Assembly: GCA_937885735.1 (NCBI GenBank)
Contig: CALABN010000045.1
Span: forward strand, 1-13,979
Direction: 5' to 3'
Source: an uncultured Bacteroidota bacterium
Lineage (GTDB): Bacteria; Bacteroidota; Bacteroidia; Bacteroidales; SZUA-534
DNA: 13,979 nt
Made by a program: the position numbers and the translations under genes. The notes under the pieces are model-generated. The model saw nothing but the letters and a program-made list of their open reading frames with translations. It was not told the origin of the DNA and ran no database searches. Shown here one piece after another: positions 7,181-13,979 of the stretch (positions within the stretch are counted from its first letter, which is position 1; every line of letters begins with the position of its first letter).

Positions 7181-9388
7181 CTAAAATCTGATACCCAACA
7201 AAAGCATATCGTCGGTTTGGTGGATTACCTGGTGAGTCTTGGGCGATGTGCGCCAACTGTCAATTTTCTGTTCATAGATTCGGCGTTGCTCGGCAAACGG
7301 CCGTTGATAATTATCCAACAATAGTTTACGCAATCGAGGCGCAGTAAACTTCAAAGGGTCGTCGTCAGTATTGAACTGGTCTGTTATTCCGTCGGTGTAG
7401 ATGTAGATGGTGTCGCCTGGCTCAATATCGATGATGTTGTTAGTGAACGGCCTGTTAAGTTGCATGTAAGCCCCTATGGGCATACGGTCGGCTTCGTACT
7501 GTATTGTCTGTCCGTCGCGAATCAGCAACAACGGACGGAAGGCGCCGGCATATTGCAGGCACTGATGCTGACTGTCATACAGGCAAAATGCTATATCCAT
7601 GCCATCCTGGTTAGTATAATCATCGGCACTCTGCCTCAACGACTTGCGAATATTGGTACGCATCTCGTTCAGCAACATTGACGCGCTGATTTCTGTTGAA
7701 TTCATATTGACTGAGGCGACCATATCATTGAGCATCGATATTCCCAACATACTCAAAAATGCCCCTGGCACTCCGTGTCCTGTGCAGTCGGCGACAGCAA
7801 AGGCCTTGTACCTGCCCACCTGCGTAGCCCAATAGAAGTCGCCGCTGACGATGTCGCGCGGACGGAAAATAATCAGGCAATCGCCGAAAAGCGACTTCAT
7901 CATCTCATCGGAAGGCATAGCCACTTCCTGAATGTGCTTGGCGTAGCGTATGCTCGATGTTATGTTCTTGTTGGCATGGTTAATGAGCTTGTTTTGCGCC
8001 ATAAGCCGGCCTTGAATGTTTTCAAGTTGCTTGTTCATGCGCTTTCGCCTTATGGTACTTACCAAAAACACGACTGCCAAAAATGTCACAAGTACAAATG
8101 CCACGACGAAATGAATCATGACACGTTGCTGCATCATATCGCGCATGCGCTCGGCCTGAATGCGTTCCTGCATCTTGAGCGAGTATTCGGTCTGGAAACG
8201 TGTCTGAACCATTTTCACCTGATTGGTACGGGCCGTTTCGTTAAGCAGTTCGGAATATTTACGTTCAGAATATTCAAGCGCCTTTTCAATGTTGCCTACT
8301 GCCCTGTAATAGTCAATGTACGTCTGGTAAAGCATCGGCAGGTTTGAATCGGTATCGCCATACTCCATTATCTCGGCTTCGGTCTGCTTGATTGTCTTTA
8401 ACGCGAGTTGATAGTCGCGTCTCTGCAAGAGATAATTTATATAACTTATCTGTAAATAGATATGGACGAAATCGTATCCGTATTCATCTTCAATCTGCCT
8501 GCCCTTGCAGTACATCGAACGGCAAGAGTCGAGCAAGATTTCCTTACGTTGCGGGCACATTTTTGCTTCGGCCACATAAACATCGCACATCTTAGGAATC
8601 ACCGACAAGATGCAGTCGATGTCGTCAATCTGGACGGCGATATTGTAGGCCTTTGAAAGCATCAATTTAGAAAAGGCAAGAATGGACTTTGCCGAGTCGC
8701 CTTCGATATTGCTCAAACGTGCAAGAGCTATCTCGCCTAACCCGGAATAGTCGTAGGCCAAGCCACGCATATTGCCGGCAACGCTGTCGAATCCGATGGC
8801 CTGACGGTAATATGATTCGGCATTGTCGTAGATGAGTGTGCCCAAGTTGAGCAGTCCCAAATACTGCAACACCCGCGCAATGCGAGCCGTATCGCCCCAA
8901 CGCGAAAAAATCTCGAGGCTGGTCTTGTAATACTCGTCGGCGATGTTGTAGTTTTTGGTAGAAAGCATAATGGTGGCATAATTCATATAGGAGAATGCAA
9001 GCCTGTCGTCGATTTGCAAAGAGTCCCAAATCTCGATAGCCTCGAGCCGGTGCTTTGTAGCCTGTTCAAAATCGAGCTTGCAGTGATAGGCCCAACTCAA
9101 GTTGTCGTTAGCCCTGGCCTTATAGACGACGGAATCGAGGCTCGAAGCCAAGTCGAGCTCCATTTGCCCGTACTTCAGGACAGTGTCAACGCTGGGGTGA
9201 TTCTTGCATATCTGCTCAAGCGCTGTCAAGCGTTCGCTGTTGACTGACATCTGGCCAACAACAGAAACGAGGCTGTCAGGGTCCTGTGCCTGGACTGTCA
9301 ACGGCAAGCATGCGCAAAGCGAAAATGCGAATAAAAGTATTCTGCGGACTAATGTCATAATTGCAAATATAGCCTTGAATTTCGACAT
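7181..9388 (-). CDS. TPR-containing membrane sensor with SpoIIE-type PP2C phosphatase domain
   Basis: This protein of up to 735 aa has an N-terminal signal sequence (RRILLFAFSLCACLPLTVQAQ, residues 15-35), then TPR-like helical repeats outside the membrane (about 60-390). A helical stalk, one transmembrane helix (about 424-445) and a short cytoplasmic coiled coil (450-475) follow, then a SpoIIE/PP2C phosphatase domain (490-735). Metal-binding aspartates are visible in GDFYW (D517), VADCTGHGVPGAF (D534), YTDGITDQ (D666) and TDDMLLLGIRF (D726/D727). Such phosphatases dephosphorylate Ser/Thr, typically on anti-sigma-factor antagonists. The periplasmic TPR part presumably senses a signal or partner. 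No anti-sigma or antagonist gene lies nearby, so the target must be elsewhere. Met11 (ATG at 9356-9358) is an alternative start that keeps a complete signal peptide. Confidence 0.88.
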   Translation of the reverse strand: MSKFKAIFAIMTLVRRILLFAFSLCACLPLTVQAQDPDSLVSVVGQMSVNSERLTALEQICKNHPSVDTVLKYGQMELDLASSLDSVVYKARANDNLSWAYHCKLDFEQATKHRLEAIEIWDSLQIDDRLAFSYMNYATIMLSTKNYNIADEYYKTSLEIFSRWGDTARIARVLQYLGLLNLGTLIYDNAESYYRQAIGFDSVAGNMRGLAYDYSGLGEIALARLSNIEGDSAKSILAFSKLMLSKAYNIAVQIDDIDCILSVIPKMCDVYVAEAKMCPQRKEILLDSCRSMYCKGRQIEDEYGYDFVHIYLQISYINYLLQRRDYQLALKTIKQTEAEIMEYGDTDSNLPMLYQTYIDYYRAVGNIEKALEYSERKYSELLNETARTNQVKMVQTRFQTEYSLKMQERIQAERMRDMMQQRVMIHFVVAFVLVTFLAVVFLVSTIRRKRMNKQLENIQGRLMAQNKLINHANKNITSSIRYAKHIQEVAMPSDEMMKSLFGDCLIIFRPRDIVSGDFYWATQVGRYKAFAVADCTGHGVPGAFLSMLGISMLNDMVASVNMNSTEISASMLLNEMRTNIRKSLRQSADDYTNQDGMDIAFCLYDSQHQCLQYAGAFRPLLLIRDGQTIQYEADRMPIGAYMQLNRPFTNNIIDIEPGDTIYIYTDGITDQFNTDDDPLKFTAPRLRKLLLDNYQRPFAEQRRIYEQKIDSWRTSPKTHQVIHQTDDMLLLGIRF
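9364..9371 (-). promoter_or_regulatory. Candidate -7 element between two possible phosphatase starts
   Basis: The minus strand reads TATATTTG here, an exact TAnnTTTG match and the same octamer as upstream of the lipoprotein gene. It lies inside the first ten codons of the longest phosphatase frame and only 5 nt before the alternative ATG (9356-9358). If real, it would force use of the shorter start on a nearly leaderless transcript. If the ATG at 9388 is correct, the match is accidental. Confidence 0.3.
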
Positions 9389-9576
9389 TTTTTCGATACT
9401 GATGACTTATCAATATCAAAAAGTTGTCACACAAGAAAGAACAAGACAATGGCATTATCACATTTCAATTAATTAATCAATACTTTACGAGTATGTGACC
9501 TTGCAAAAAACTTTCAAACCATCGAGAATGCCAAGAATCTTCAGCAATTAGTACATTTACAGAAAAAAAATACGAT
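9389..9576. promoter_or_regulatory. Divergent intergenic region between phosphatase and DPP IV-like gene
   Basis: This 188-nt AT-rich gap separates two genes that point away from each other, so it should hold promoters for both. For the peptidase, TACATTTA (9552-9559) matches seven of eight positions implied by TAnnTTTG and lies 17 nt before the ATG. No good -33 box is seen. ATATCAAAAA occurs at 9413-9422. No terminator or small gene was found. Confidence 0.4.
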
Positions 9577-11694
9577 ATGAATGTACGACTGACAGCTCTG
9601 ACTGCCGTAATATTAGCCTTGGCATCGACTTCGCTTGGACAAAAAAAGATCACACTTGAAATGACCGTCCCTGGCACCCCCGAATACAACAAGTTCAGCA
9701 ATACCGCCATAAAAGGACAGTTCATACCAAACACCTGCATTTTTGCAATAGATGCCGACACCGCCAATCTGCCAAACGGCACCATCTGCACAAAACAGTC
9801 GATTGACAGGATTTTGCCTAAAACATCACACTTAAACAACTACAGTTCAACTAAATGGATTGACGCCAAGACCATTTGGCTGTTCAATTATGGAGAGTCT
9901 GCCTATCTTGTCGATTTGGAATCGGGAACCGTAACCGACTCTATCACCGATTACGAGTTCGACAATATCGACTTTACTCCTGACAACAAGCACGTTGCAT
10001 TCACAGTTGAGCCAAATCTTTTCGTGAAAGGCATCAACGGGCAAGTCCATAAAATAAACGAGGACAGCGAGCCTGGCATCGTTTACGGGCAGGCAGTGCA
10101 TCGCAACGAATTTGGAATAACGAAGGGCACATTTTGGTCGAACAACGGGAATATGCTTGCCTTCTACCGGATGGATGAAAGAATGGTGAAAGAATATCCG
10201 CTTGTCGACATAACGACACGCGAGGCGACACTTGCGCCAACACGCTACCCTATGGCTGGCGACACAAGCCACATTGTACAAATTGGCATCTATGACACCG
10301 ACAACCAAAACATTGTTTATCTCAAAACGGCATCGCCTGAAAATCGTTACTTCACAAACATCGCCTGGTCGCCCGACGACAAATACATTCTGGTGGCCGA
10401 AATAAACCGCGAACAGAACCATATGTGGCTTAACATCTACAATTCAGCCGACGGGACACTGAGCAAGACTCTGTTTGAAGAAGAAAGCAACGAATGGGTG
10501 GAGCCTGAAATTCCGGCAATGTTCGTCAACAACAATCAGTTTGCATGGATAAGCGAGCGCGATGGCTACAAGCACATTTACCTATACAATATTGACAATG
10601 GGAAATGCACGCAACTAACCAATGGCGACTGGTGCGTGTGCAATCTCTACGGATGCAACCCGAAGAGTGGCGAAATTTTCTTTCAGGCCAACAAGCAAGG
10701 CTACTTGACCCGCGACATATACAAAGTGAACACCAAAGGCAAAACAACAAGATTGAGTGAAGGTTACGGTGTACACACGGCTGTATTCTGCGACACCAAG
10801 GAGTCGTTCATCGACAATTTTTCGGCCCCTGACTATGCCCGGTTGAGCACTTTGCGCAAATCAACCGACGGCAGTGTACTCGACACGCTCAAAAACGTGA
10901 AGAACCCGTACGAAGGCTATACCATGCCTATCATCAAGACAGTAACCCTAAAAAGCGCCGACGGCAAGCACGACCTTTGCGGGCGACTGATTCTGCCTTC
11001 CGATTTCGACTCGACAAAGACATACCCTGTAATTGACTATATGTACGGCGGTCCCCACTCACAATTGGTAATAGCAAGTTGGCTATATGGCGCATCAAGG
11101 TGGAAACTGCACTTTGCACAGCAAGGCTACATAATGTTCACAATGGACAACCGCGGAACCGAATACCGCGGAACCGACTTTGAACACTGTATCCACCGAC
11201 AACTTGGCAAATGCGAAATGGAAGACCAAATGGTTGGCATAAACTACTTGAAAAGCCTGCCTTACGTCGACACTGCCCGCATAGGAATACATGGCTGGAG
11301 TTTTGGCGGATTCATGACATTGTCGATGATGCTCAACCACAACACTGAATTCAAGGCTGGCGTGGCTGGCGGGCCTGTTTGCGACTGGAGCCTTTATGAA
11401 GTGATGTACGGCGAACGCTATATGGACACTCCGCAAGACAATCCCGACGGTTACTCGGCGAACAATGTTGTTGACAAGATTGGTAACCTGAATGGGCGAC
11501 TGCTAGTGATTCATGGCGACATTGACGGCACCGTGGTTTGGCAAAACAGCCTGAAACTGTTGCAGAACGCTGTCAACGCCGACGTGCTTGTTGACTACGC
11601 CGTATATCCACAACACGAGCACAATGTGCTTGGTCCCGACCGCGTCCACCTGTTCAAGCGCATTCTTCAGTATTTTGACGATTTTCTGAAATAA
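9577..11694 (+). CDS. S9 family serine peptidase, DPP IV-like, secreted
   Basis: This 705-aa protein has a Sec signal peptide (residues 1-21), an N-terminal beta-propeller of the DPP IV type (about 85-440) and a C-terminal alpha/beta-hydrolase domain (450-705). The catalytic triad is S575 in GWSFGG, D650 in HGDID and H682 in YPQHEH. The family cleaves X-Pro or X-Ala dipeptides, or related tripeptides, from peptide N-termini in the periplasm or at the surface. In DPP IV a double glutamate (EE) on the propeller binds the substrate N-terminus. The aligned stretch here reads VHRNEFG, with only one glutamate. I recall this variant from other Bacteroidota S9 members; it leaves substrate length uncertain. 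The gene stands alone. The next plus-strand intrinsic terminator is 225 nt downstream. The first ATG (9577) gives a good signal peptide. Confidence 0.88.
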   Translation: MNVRLTALTAVILALASTSLGQKKITLEMTVPGTPEYNKFSNTAIKGQFIPNTCIFAIDADTANLPNGTICTKQSIDRILPKTSHLNNYSSTKWIDAKTIWLFNYGESAYLVDLESGTVTDSITDYEFDNIDFTPDNKHVAFTVEPNLFVKGINGQVHKINEDSEPGIVYGQAVHRNEFGITKGTFWSNNGNMLAFYRMDERMVKEYPLVDITTREATLAPTRYPMAGDTSHIVQIGIYDTDNQNIVYLKTASPENRYFTNIAWSPDDKYILVAEINREQNHMWLNIYNSADGTLSKTLFEEESNEWVEPEIPAMFVNNNQFAWISERDGYKHIYLYNIDNGKCTQLTNGDWCVCNLYGCNPKSGEIFFQANKQGYLTRDIYKVNTKGKTTRLSEGYGVHTAVFCDTKESFIDNFSAPDYARLSTLRKSTDGSVLDTLKNVKNPYEGYTMPIIKTVTLKSADGKHDLCGRLILPSDFDSTKTYPVIDYMYGGPHSQLVIASWLYGASRWKLHFAQQGYIMFTMDNRGTEYRGTDFEHCIHRQLGKCEMEDQMVGINYLKSLPYVDTARIGIHGWSFGGFMTLSMMLNHNTEFKAGVAGGPVCDWSLYEVMYGERYMDTPQDNPDGYSANNVVDKIGNLNGRLLVIHGDIDGTVVWQNSLKLLQNAVNADVLVDYAVYPQHEHNVLGPDRVHLFKRILQYFDDFLK

Positions 11695-11726
11695 CTCAAA
11701 TATCAAAAAATCGTAATTACCAACAC

Positions 11727-11806
11727 TTCAATACGTTGCAGTTACATTACTGAATTAGTTTGTAACAAAACACAGATGCCGTGTAACATCAACAAAACGT
11801 ATTGAA
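11727..11806. repeat. Inverted repeat, 11-bp arms with 58-nt spacer
   Basis: TTCAATACGTT at 11727-11737 is the perfect reverse complement of AACGTATTGAA at 11796-11806. Inside the spacer is a smaller inverted pair, GTTACA (11741-11746) with TGTAAC (11761-11766). The arms could form an RNA stem in the 3' untranslated region of the peptidase mRNA, or mark a protein-binding site. No gene or U-run follows directly, so it is not an ordinary terminator. Confidence 0.6.
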
Positions 11807-11839
11807 TCGGCATTGATATGTCTGAATAATAATGTATTA

Positions 11840-11847
11840 TACATTTG
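11840..11847 (+). promoter_or_regulatory. Candidate -7 promoter element in the intergenic region
   Basis: TACATTTG is an exact TAnnTTTG match on the plus strand. A TTG occurs at 11813-11815, giving a 24-nt spacer, longer than the usual 19-21. No open reading frame of useful length follows before the terminator at 11919, so any transcript starting here would be a short non-coding RNA. Confidence 0.35.
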
Positions 11848-11854
11848 CATCATA

Positions 11855-11946
11855 CAAATCTCTCGTAGGAAAACGTAATTATGTTTTTTATTACAAAAGG
11901 TTAAGTTAAATGAGGTACGGTTTGGGTTTCTGCCCAAACCTTTTTT
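11855..11946 (+). ncRNA. Candidate small RNA of about 90 nt
   Basis: A promoter-like TACATTTG (11840-11847) followed about 70 nt later by a strong intrinsic terminator (11919-11946) outlines a transcript of roughly 90 nt; the 5' end is an estimate. Inside it a weak 5-bp hairpin is possible (GTAAT 11875-11879 with ATTAC 11890-11894). A seven-codon frame (ATG 11881, stop 11902-11904) is too short to judge. I recognise no known RNA family. The same segment may simply be the end of the peptidase mRNA's 3' untranslated region. Confidence 0.3.
11919..11946 (+). terminator. Rho-independent terminator
   Basis: An 8-bp perfect stem, GGTTTGGG (11919-11926) with CCCAAACC (11933-11940), closes a 6-nt loop and is followed by six T residues (11941-11946). 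It works on the plus strand. It would end transcription from the DPP IV-like gene, from the candidate small RNA, or from both. Confidence 0.88.
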
Positions 11947-11985
11947 AGAGGCTAGAATAGTTTTTTTCATAAATGGTTAATGTGT

Positions 11986-12020
11986 GAGGCATTCCTGGGC
12001 AATCTGGGGTGCCTCTTTTT
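11986..12020 (+). terminator. Second rho-independent terminator
   Basis: GAGGCA (11986-11991) pairs with TGCCTC (12010-12015). The stem continues through TTCC (11992-11995) with GGGG (12006-12009) using two G-U pairs, for about 10 bp. Five T residues follow (12016-12020). It faces the plus strand and lies 39 nt after the first terminator, so it may act as a backup or end a separate transcript. Confidence 0.75.
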
Positions 12021-12021
12021 A

Positions 12022-12080
12022 TTTAGGATTTAGAATGTAGAATTTAGGATTTTAGATGTGGATTTTTGAATTTAGGATTT
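12022..12080. repeat. Three copies of a short AT-rich direct repeat
   Basis: TTTAGGATTT occurs at 12022-12031, 12043-12052 and 12071-12080. The last two copies extend to an identical 15-mer, GAATTTAGGATTTTA (12040-12054 and 12068-12082). Spacing is irregular (21 and 28 nt) and the intervening sequence is similarly low in complexity (GAATGTAGAA, GATGTGGATTT). It resembles slippage-type intergenic repeats rather than a CRISPR or transposon end. Confidence 0.7.
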
Positions 12081-12101
12081 TATATAAATACTTGATACCA
12101 T

Positions 12102-12133
12102 AAAAAAAGGCTTCCATTTTGGAAGCCTTTTTT
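12102..12133. terminator. Bidirectional rho-independent terminator
   Basis: GGCTTCC (12109-12115) pairs with GGAAGCC (12121-12127) across a tiny T-rich loop. Seven A residues flank it on the left and six T residues on the right, so the hairpin has a U-run whichever strand is transcribed. On the minus strand it lies 17 nt after the MuiA-like stop and should end that gene. On the plus strand it stops any read-through past the first two terminators. Confidence 0.87.
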
Positions 12134-12149
12134 ATGAATCACAATCATA

Positions 12150-13979
12150 TTATTCCACTATGACAGAACGGTTTTTAGGATACTTGACTTTGTAGTTGAG
12201 TTCAAGTTCCTTACTCTCGTTTGGCTCCATTTGCAGTTTCCACTCAATGGTGCCATTGTCGTTGTTTTTGGTGCCATTAGACAAGTTGCCGATTGTCACT
12301 TCAACATCTTGGTAGCGCGACACTGGCACTTGGTCCAAAACGGTTATGTTGATTTTCTGCGAGCGGTTGTTCTTGATTGAAATCTTCCAATCGCGACTAA
12401 CCTCGCACTTGGTTCCAATGGTGCGACGCTTGGTCAAATCCTTGGCAAGAGTGCGGTTTATTGTAATGCTCTTATCCTGACCCAACGACAGTTGCATTGT
12501 GTCGGTAGCCGAATGCGTGTTCAGCACCGACTTGCCCAAAAACGCACCGTCGAGCGAAATGCTGGCCTCACCCTCGATGAAATTGTACGTCTCCCAACCA
12601 ATGATGTTGGCCGTAAGATAAACGCGGTTTTCAATCTTTGGAACGCAATAATATTGATACTCAACAGGTATGATGTACTGAACCATATCGACAACCGTGA
12701 CATTGCTGTTTGACTTTATGGTGTAAGGCTTTTCTATGTCGAAATTGACAGATGTCTGATTGTCAGTCTGCTCAACCACCGTGGCATTCAACGGCTTTGA
12801 TAGCACCTTGGTTCTATTATAAGAAACATCTTCCAACTCTTCCTCTTCATAGACAGCATCATAATCGGCATACGACGACTTGCTGGCACCATAACCTACA
12901 ACCACAACCTCCTCAAGTCCAACTAAATCCGGGTACAATTTCACATTGATGCTTGAAGAATTGGCAAATTTGGTTTCTGTAGTGTAACCTATATATGAAT
13001 ACACCAACGAGGTGGCATTTGCCGGCATAGTGATTGAATAATAGCCACTTCCGTCAGTAACAGTTCCTATTGTTGTGCCTTCAACCACCACGTTTGCACC
13101 TGGAATCGGCTTATTTTCCTCATCTAAAACGTAACCCGTCACGAAACCGCTCATCACGCCACTTTTGGAATCCTTATCGTAACGCGGTGGCCTTTCATTA
13201 TAACCCACATAGTAAGTCTTCAGTTGTGGGGCCACCGATGAAATACCTGGCTCGTTCGATGACATCGACAGTTTTACGTTGTTCCAATCGACTGATGTGT
13301 TTTGCCAAACATTGGCCTTGTAGACAACCTCCATAGGCTTGTCGACTCCGCTTACGCGGATATCGTAAGTGGGATACCAACCTGCGCCGTCAACAACGTA
13401 AGTGAGCGTAACGTCCGATGTCTTGGGCACCGACGACTCGACCTCGACGGTGATTATGCCGTTCTCATCGACCTTCTTGCCCTTCAAGGCACGCAACTGG
13501 TTTTCATAATCATTTCTTTGATTTGTCAGTTCATTGATTTTACGGTCGAGTTCCAAACGTTTGAGCATCAAATCCTTGACCTTGCTGTCGTAGAATTCGG
13601 AAGTCTCGCGCAAAGTCAAGGCTGATGTTGCCTGCGCGGTACCTGCAATGCGCTTGTTTTCATTCAGGAACGACAATTCCGCCTCAAGGATTTTGCGATT
13701 GGTGTTCTCGAGTTCGATTTTGTCCTTCAGGCCGTTCAACTGCTTGGTTATGGCATCAACTTCAGCGACATTCTTGTCAATATCGATGAAGTTTTTCTGA
13801 AAATTGACGGCAGAAATGCGAATGTCGGCATCGGTCTTGACCTGAATGGTGCTTGCATCGACATACGGCGACAACTTTTCAAACTTGAGCACAGTCACAC
13901 CGCTTGGCACTTGCACCTTGGCTGAACGTGTCACTTGCGCCCCCTTGATGAACACTGTCACAGATTCCACTTCGGCACT
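12150..13979 (-). CDS. MuiA/DUF4139 family protein with inserted SusC-like segment, N-terminus cut by window
   Basis: The frame stays open to the window edge and reads S-A-E-V-E-S-V-T-V-F there, so the gene is partial and its signal peptide should lie outside. Residues are numbered from the GTG valine codon at 13970, which is not a true start. Residues 1-100 are the DUF4140-like N-terminal domain (VTVFIKGAQVTR). A coiled coil follows (about 65-165), then the DUF4139 domain (185-606, with LTYVVDGAGWYPTYDIR near 189-205). Between about 275 and 362 sits a CarboxypepD_reg-type beta domain (GYVLDEENKPIPGANVVVEG ... TDGSGYYSI ... YIGY) ending in LEEVVVVGYG, a hallmark of SusC-type TonB-dependent transporters. 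No plug or barrel follows. An acidic, tyrosine-rich linker (366-384) rejoins DUF4139. MuiA-family function is poorly known; an envelope role is likely. Confidence 0.82.
   Translation of the reverse strand, partial: SAEVESVTVFIKGAQVTRSAKVQVPSGVTVLKFEKLSPYVDASTIQVKTDADIRISAVNFQKNFIDIDKNVAEVDAITKQLNGLKDKIELENTNRKILEAELSFLNENKRIAGTAQATSALTLRETSEFYDSKVKDLMLKRLELDRKINELTNQRNDYENQLRALKGKKVDENGIITVEVESSVPKTSDVTLTYVVDGAGWYPTYDIRVSGVDKPMEVVYKANVWQNTSVDWNNVKLSMSSNEPGISSVAPQLKTYYVGYNERPPRYDKDSKSGVMSGFVTGYVLDEENKPIPGANVVVEGTTIGTVTDGSGYYSITMPANATSLVYSYIGYTTETKFANSSSINVKLYPDLVGLEEVVVVGYGASKSSYADYDAVYEEEELEDVSYNRTKVLSKPLNATVVEQTDNQTSVNFDIEKPYTIKSNSNVTVVDMVQYIIPVEYQYYCVPKIENRVYLTANIIGWETYNFIEGEASISLDGAFLGKSVLNTHSATDTMQLSLGQDKSITINRTLAKDLTKRRTIGTKCEVSRDWKISIKNNRSQKINITVLDQVPVSRYQDVEVTIGNLSNGTKNNDNGTIEWKLQMEPNESKELELNYKVKYPKNRSVIVE

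Larger units (their letters stand above)
11695..12149. other. 455-nt non-coding region between convergent genes
   Basis: This stretch separates the end of the DPP IV-like gene from the end of the MuiA-like gene. It is AT-rich with no credible protein frame. In order it holds an 11-bp inverted repeat (11727-11737 with 11796-11806), a promoter-like TACATTTG (11840-11847), two plus-strand intrinsic terminators (11919-11946 and 11986-12020), three copies of TTTAGGATTT (12022-12080), and a symmetrical bidirectional terminator (12102-12133). This is more structure than a simple convergent spacer needs. Confidence 0.8.

Noticed and set aside
7775..8347. Plus-strand frame of 190 aa inside the phosphatase gene
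   Set aside because: It is antisense to the conserved SpoIIE and transmembrane region and carries no recognisable domain.
9847..10422. Minus-strand frame of 191 aa within the peptidase gene
   Set aside because: It is antisense to the conserved beta-propeller, has no motif or start context, and looks like a shadow.
11755..11970. Minus-strand frame of 71 aa in the non-coding region
   Set aside because: It runs through the antisense of the plus-strand terminator hairpin, shows no domain, and starts in low-complexity sequence. A real gene is unlikely.
12022..12080. CRISPR-like array
   Set aside because: There are only three 10-bp repeats with irregular, low-complexity spacers and no cas genes nearby.
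13968..13970. GTG at 13970 as the start of the MuiA-like gene
   Set aside because: The frame continues to the window edge with family-like residues (S-A-E-V-E-S-V), and no signal peptide follows the GTG. The true start must lie outside the window.

Overview
This window looks like a chromosomal segment from a member of the Bacteroidota, probably Bacteroidales. The signs are a type IX secretion (T9SS) C-terminal sorting domain, Bacteroidota-type promoter elements (TAnnTTTG), a lone PASTA-repeat membrane protein, a TPR-SpoIIE phosphatase, and a SusC-type CarboxypepD_reg segment ending in EVVVVGYG. Genus cannot be fixed from the sequence alone. No tRNA, rRNA, CRISPR array, insertion sequence or phage gene was seen. 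Most of the window reads as ordinary core genome, with one AT-richer accessory-looking gene.

Layout. Positions 191-5987 hold four co-directional plus-strand genes that look like one operon. They encode a membrane-anchored triple-PASTA protein, a secreted T9SS cargo protein, an RluD-like 23S rRNA pseudouridine synthase, and a U32-family protein resembling the rRNA hydroxylation factor RlhA. Gaps are 25 and 43 nt, and the last two genes overlap by one base. The operon meets a minus-strand lipoprotein gene (5989-7134) tail to tail with one base between the stop codons. Next comes a minus-strand TPR/transmembrane/PP2C-type (SpoIIE) phosphatase (7181-9388). It diverges from a plus-strand S9/DPP IV-like secreted serine peptidase (9577-11694).

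Positions 11695-12149 form a 455-nt non-coding stretch. It holds an 11-bp inverted repeat, a promoter-like element, two plus-strand intrinsic terminators, three copies of a short AT-rich repeat, and a bidirectional terminator. The promoter and first terminator together outline a possible small RNA of about 90 nt. The last gene (12150 to the window edge, minus strand) is a MuiA/DUF4139 protein. It is cut off at its N-terminus by the window end and carries an inserted SusC-like N-terminal segment.

How the genes fit together. The operon mixes envelope functions (PASTA, T9SS cargo) with two 23S rRNA modification enzymes. The remaining genes are mainly envelope or periplasmic: a lipoprotein, a sensor phosphatase, a peptidase and MuiA. 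I found no clear new multi-gene system. The strongest points for follow-up are the SusC-like insertion in the MuiA protein, the candidate small RNA, and the S9 peptidase whose usual double-glutamate motif appears reduced to one glutamate.
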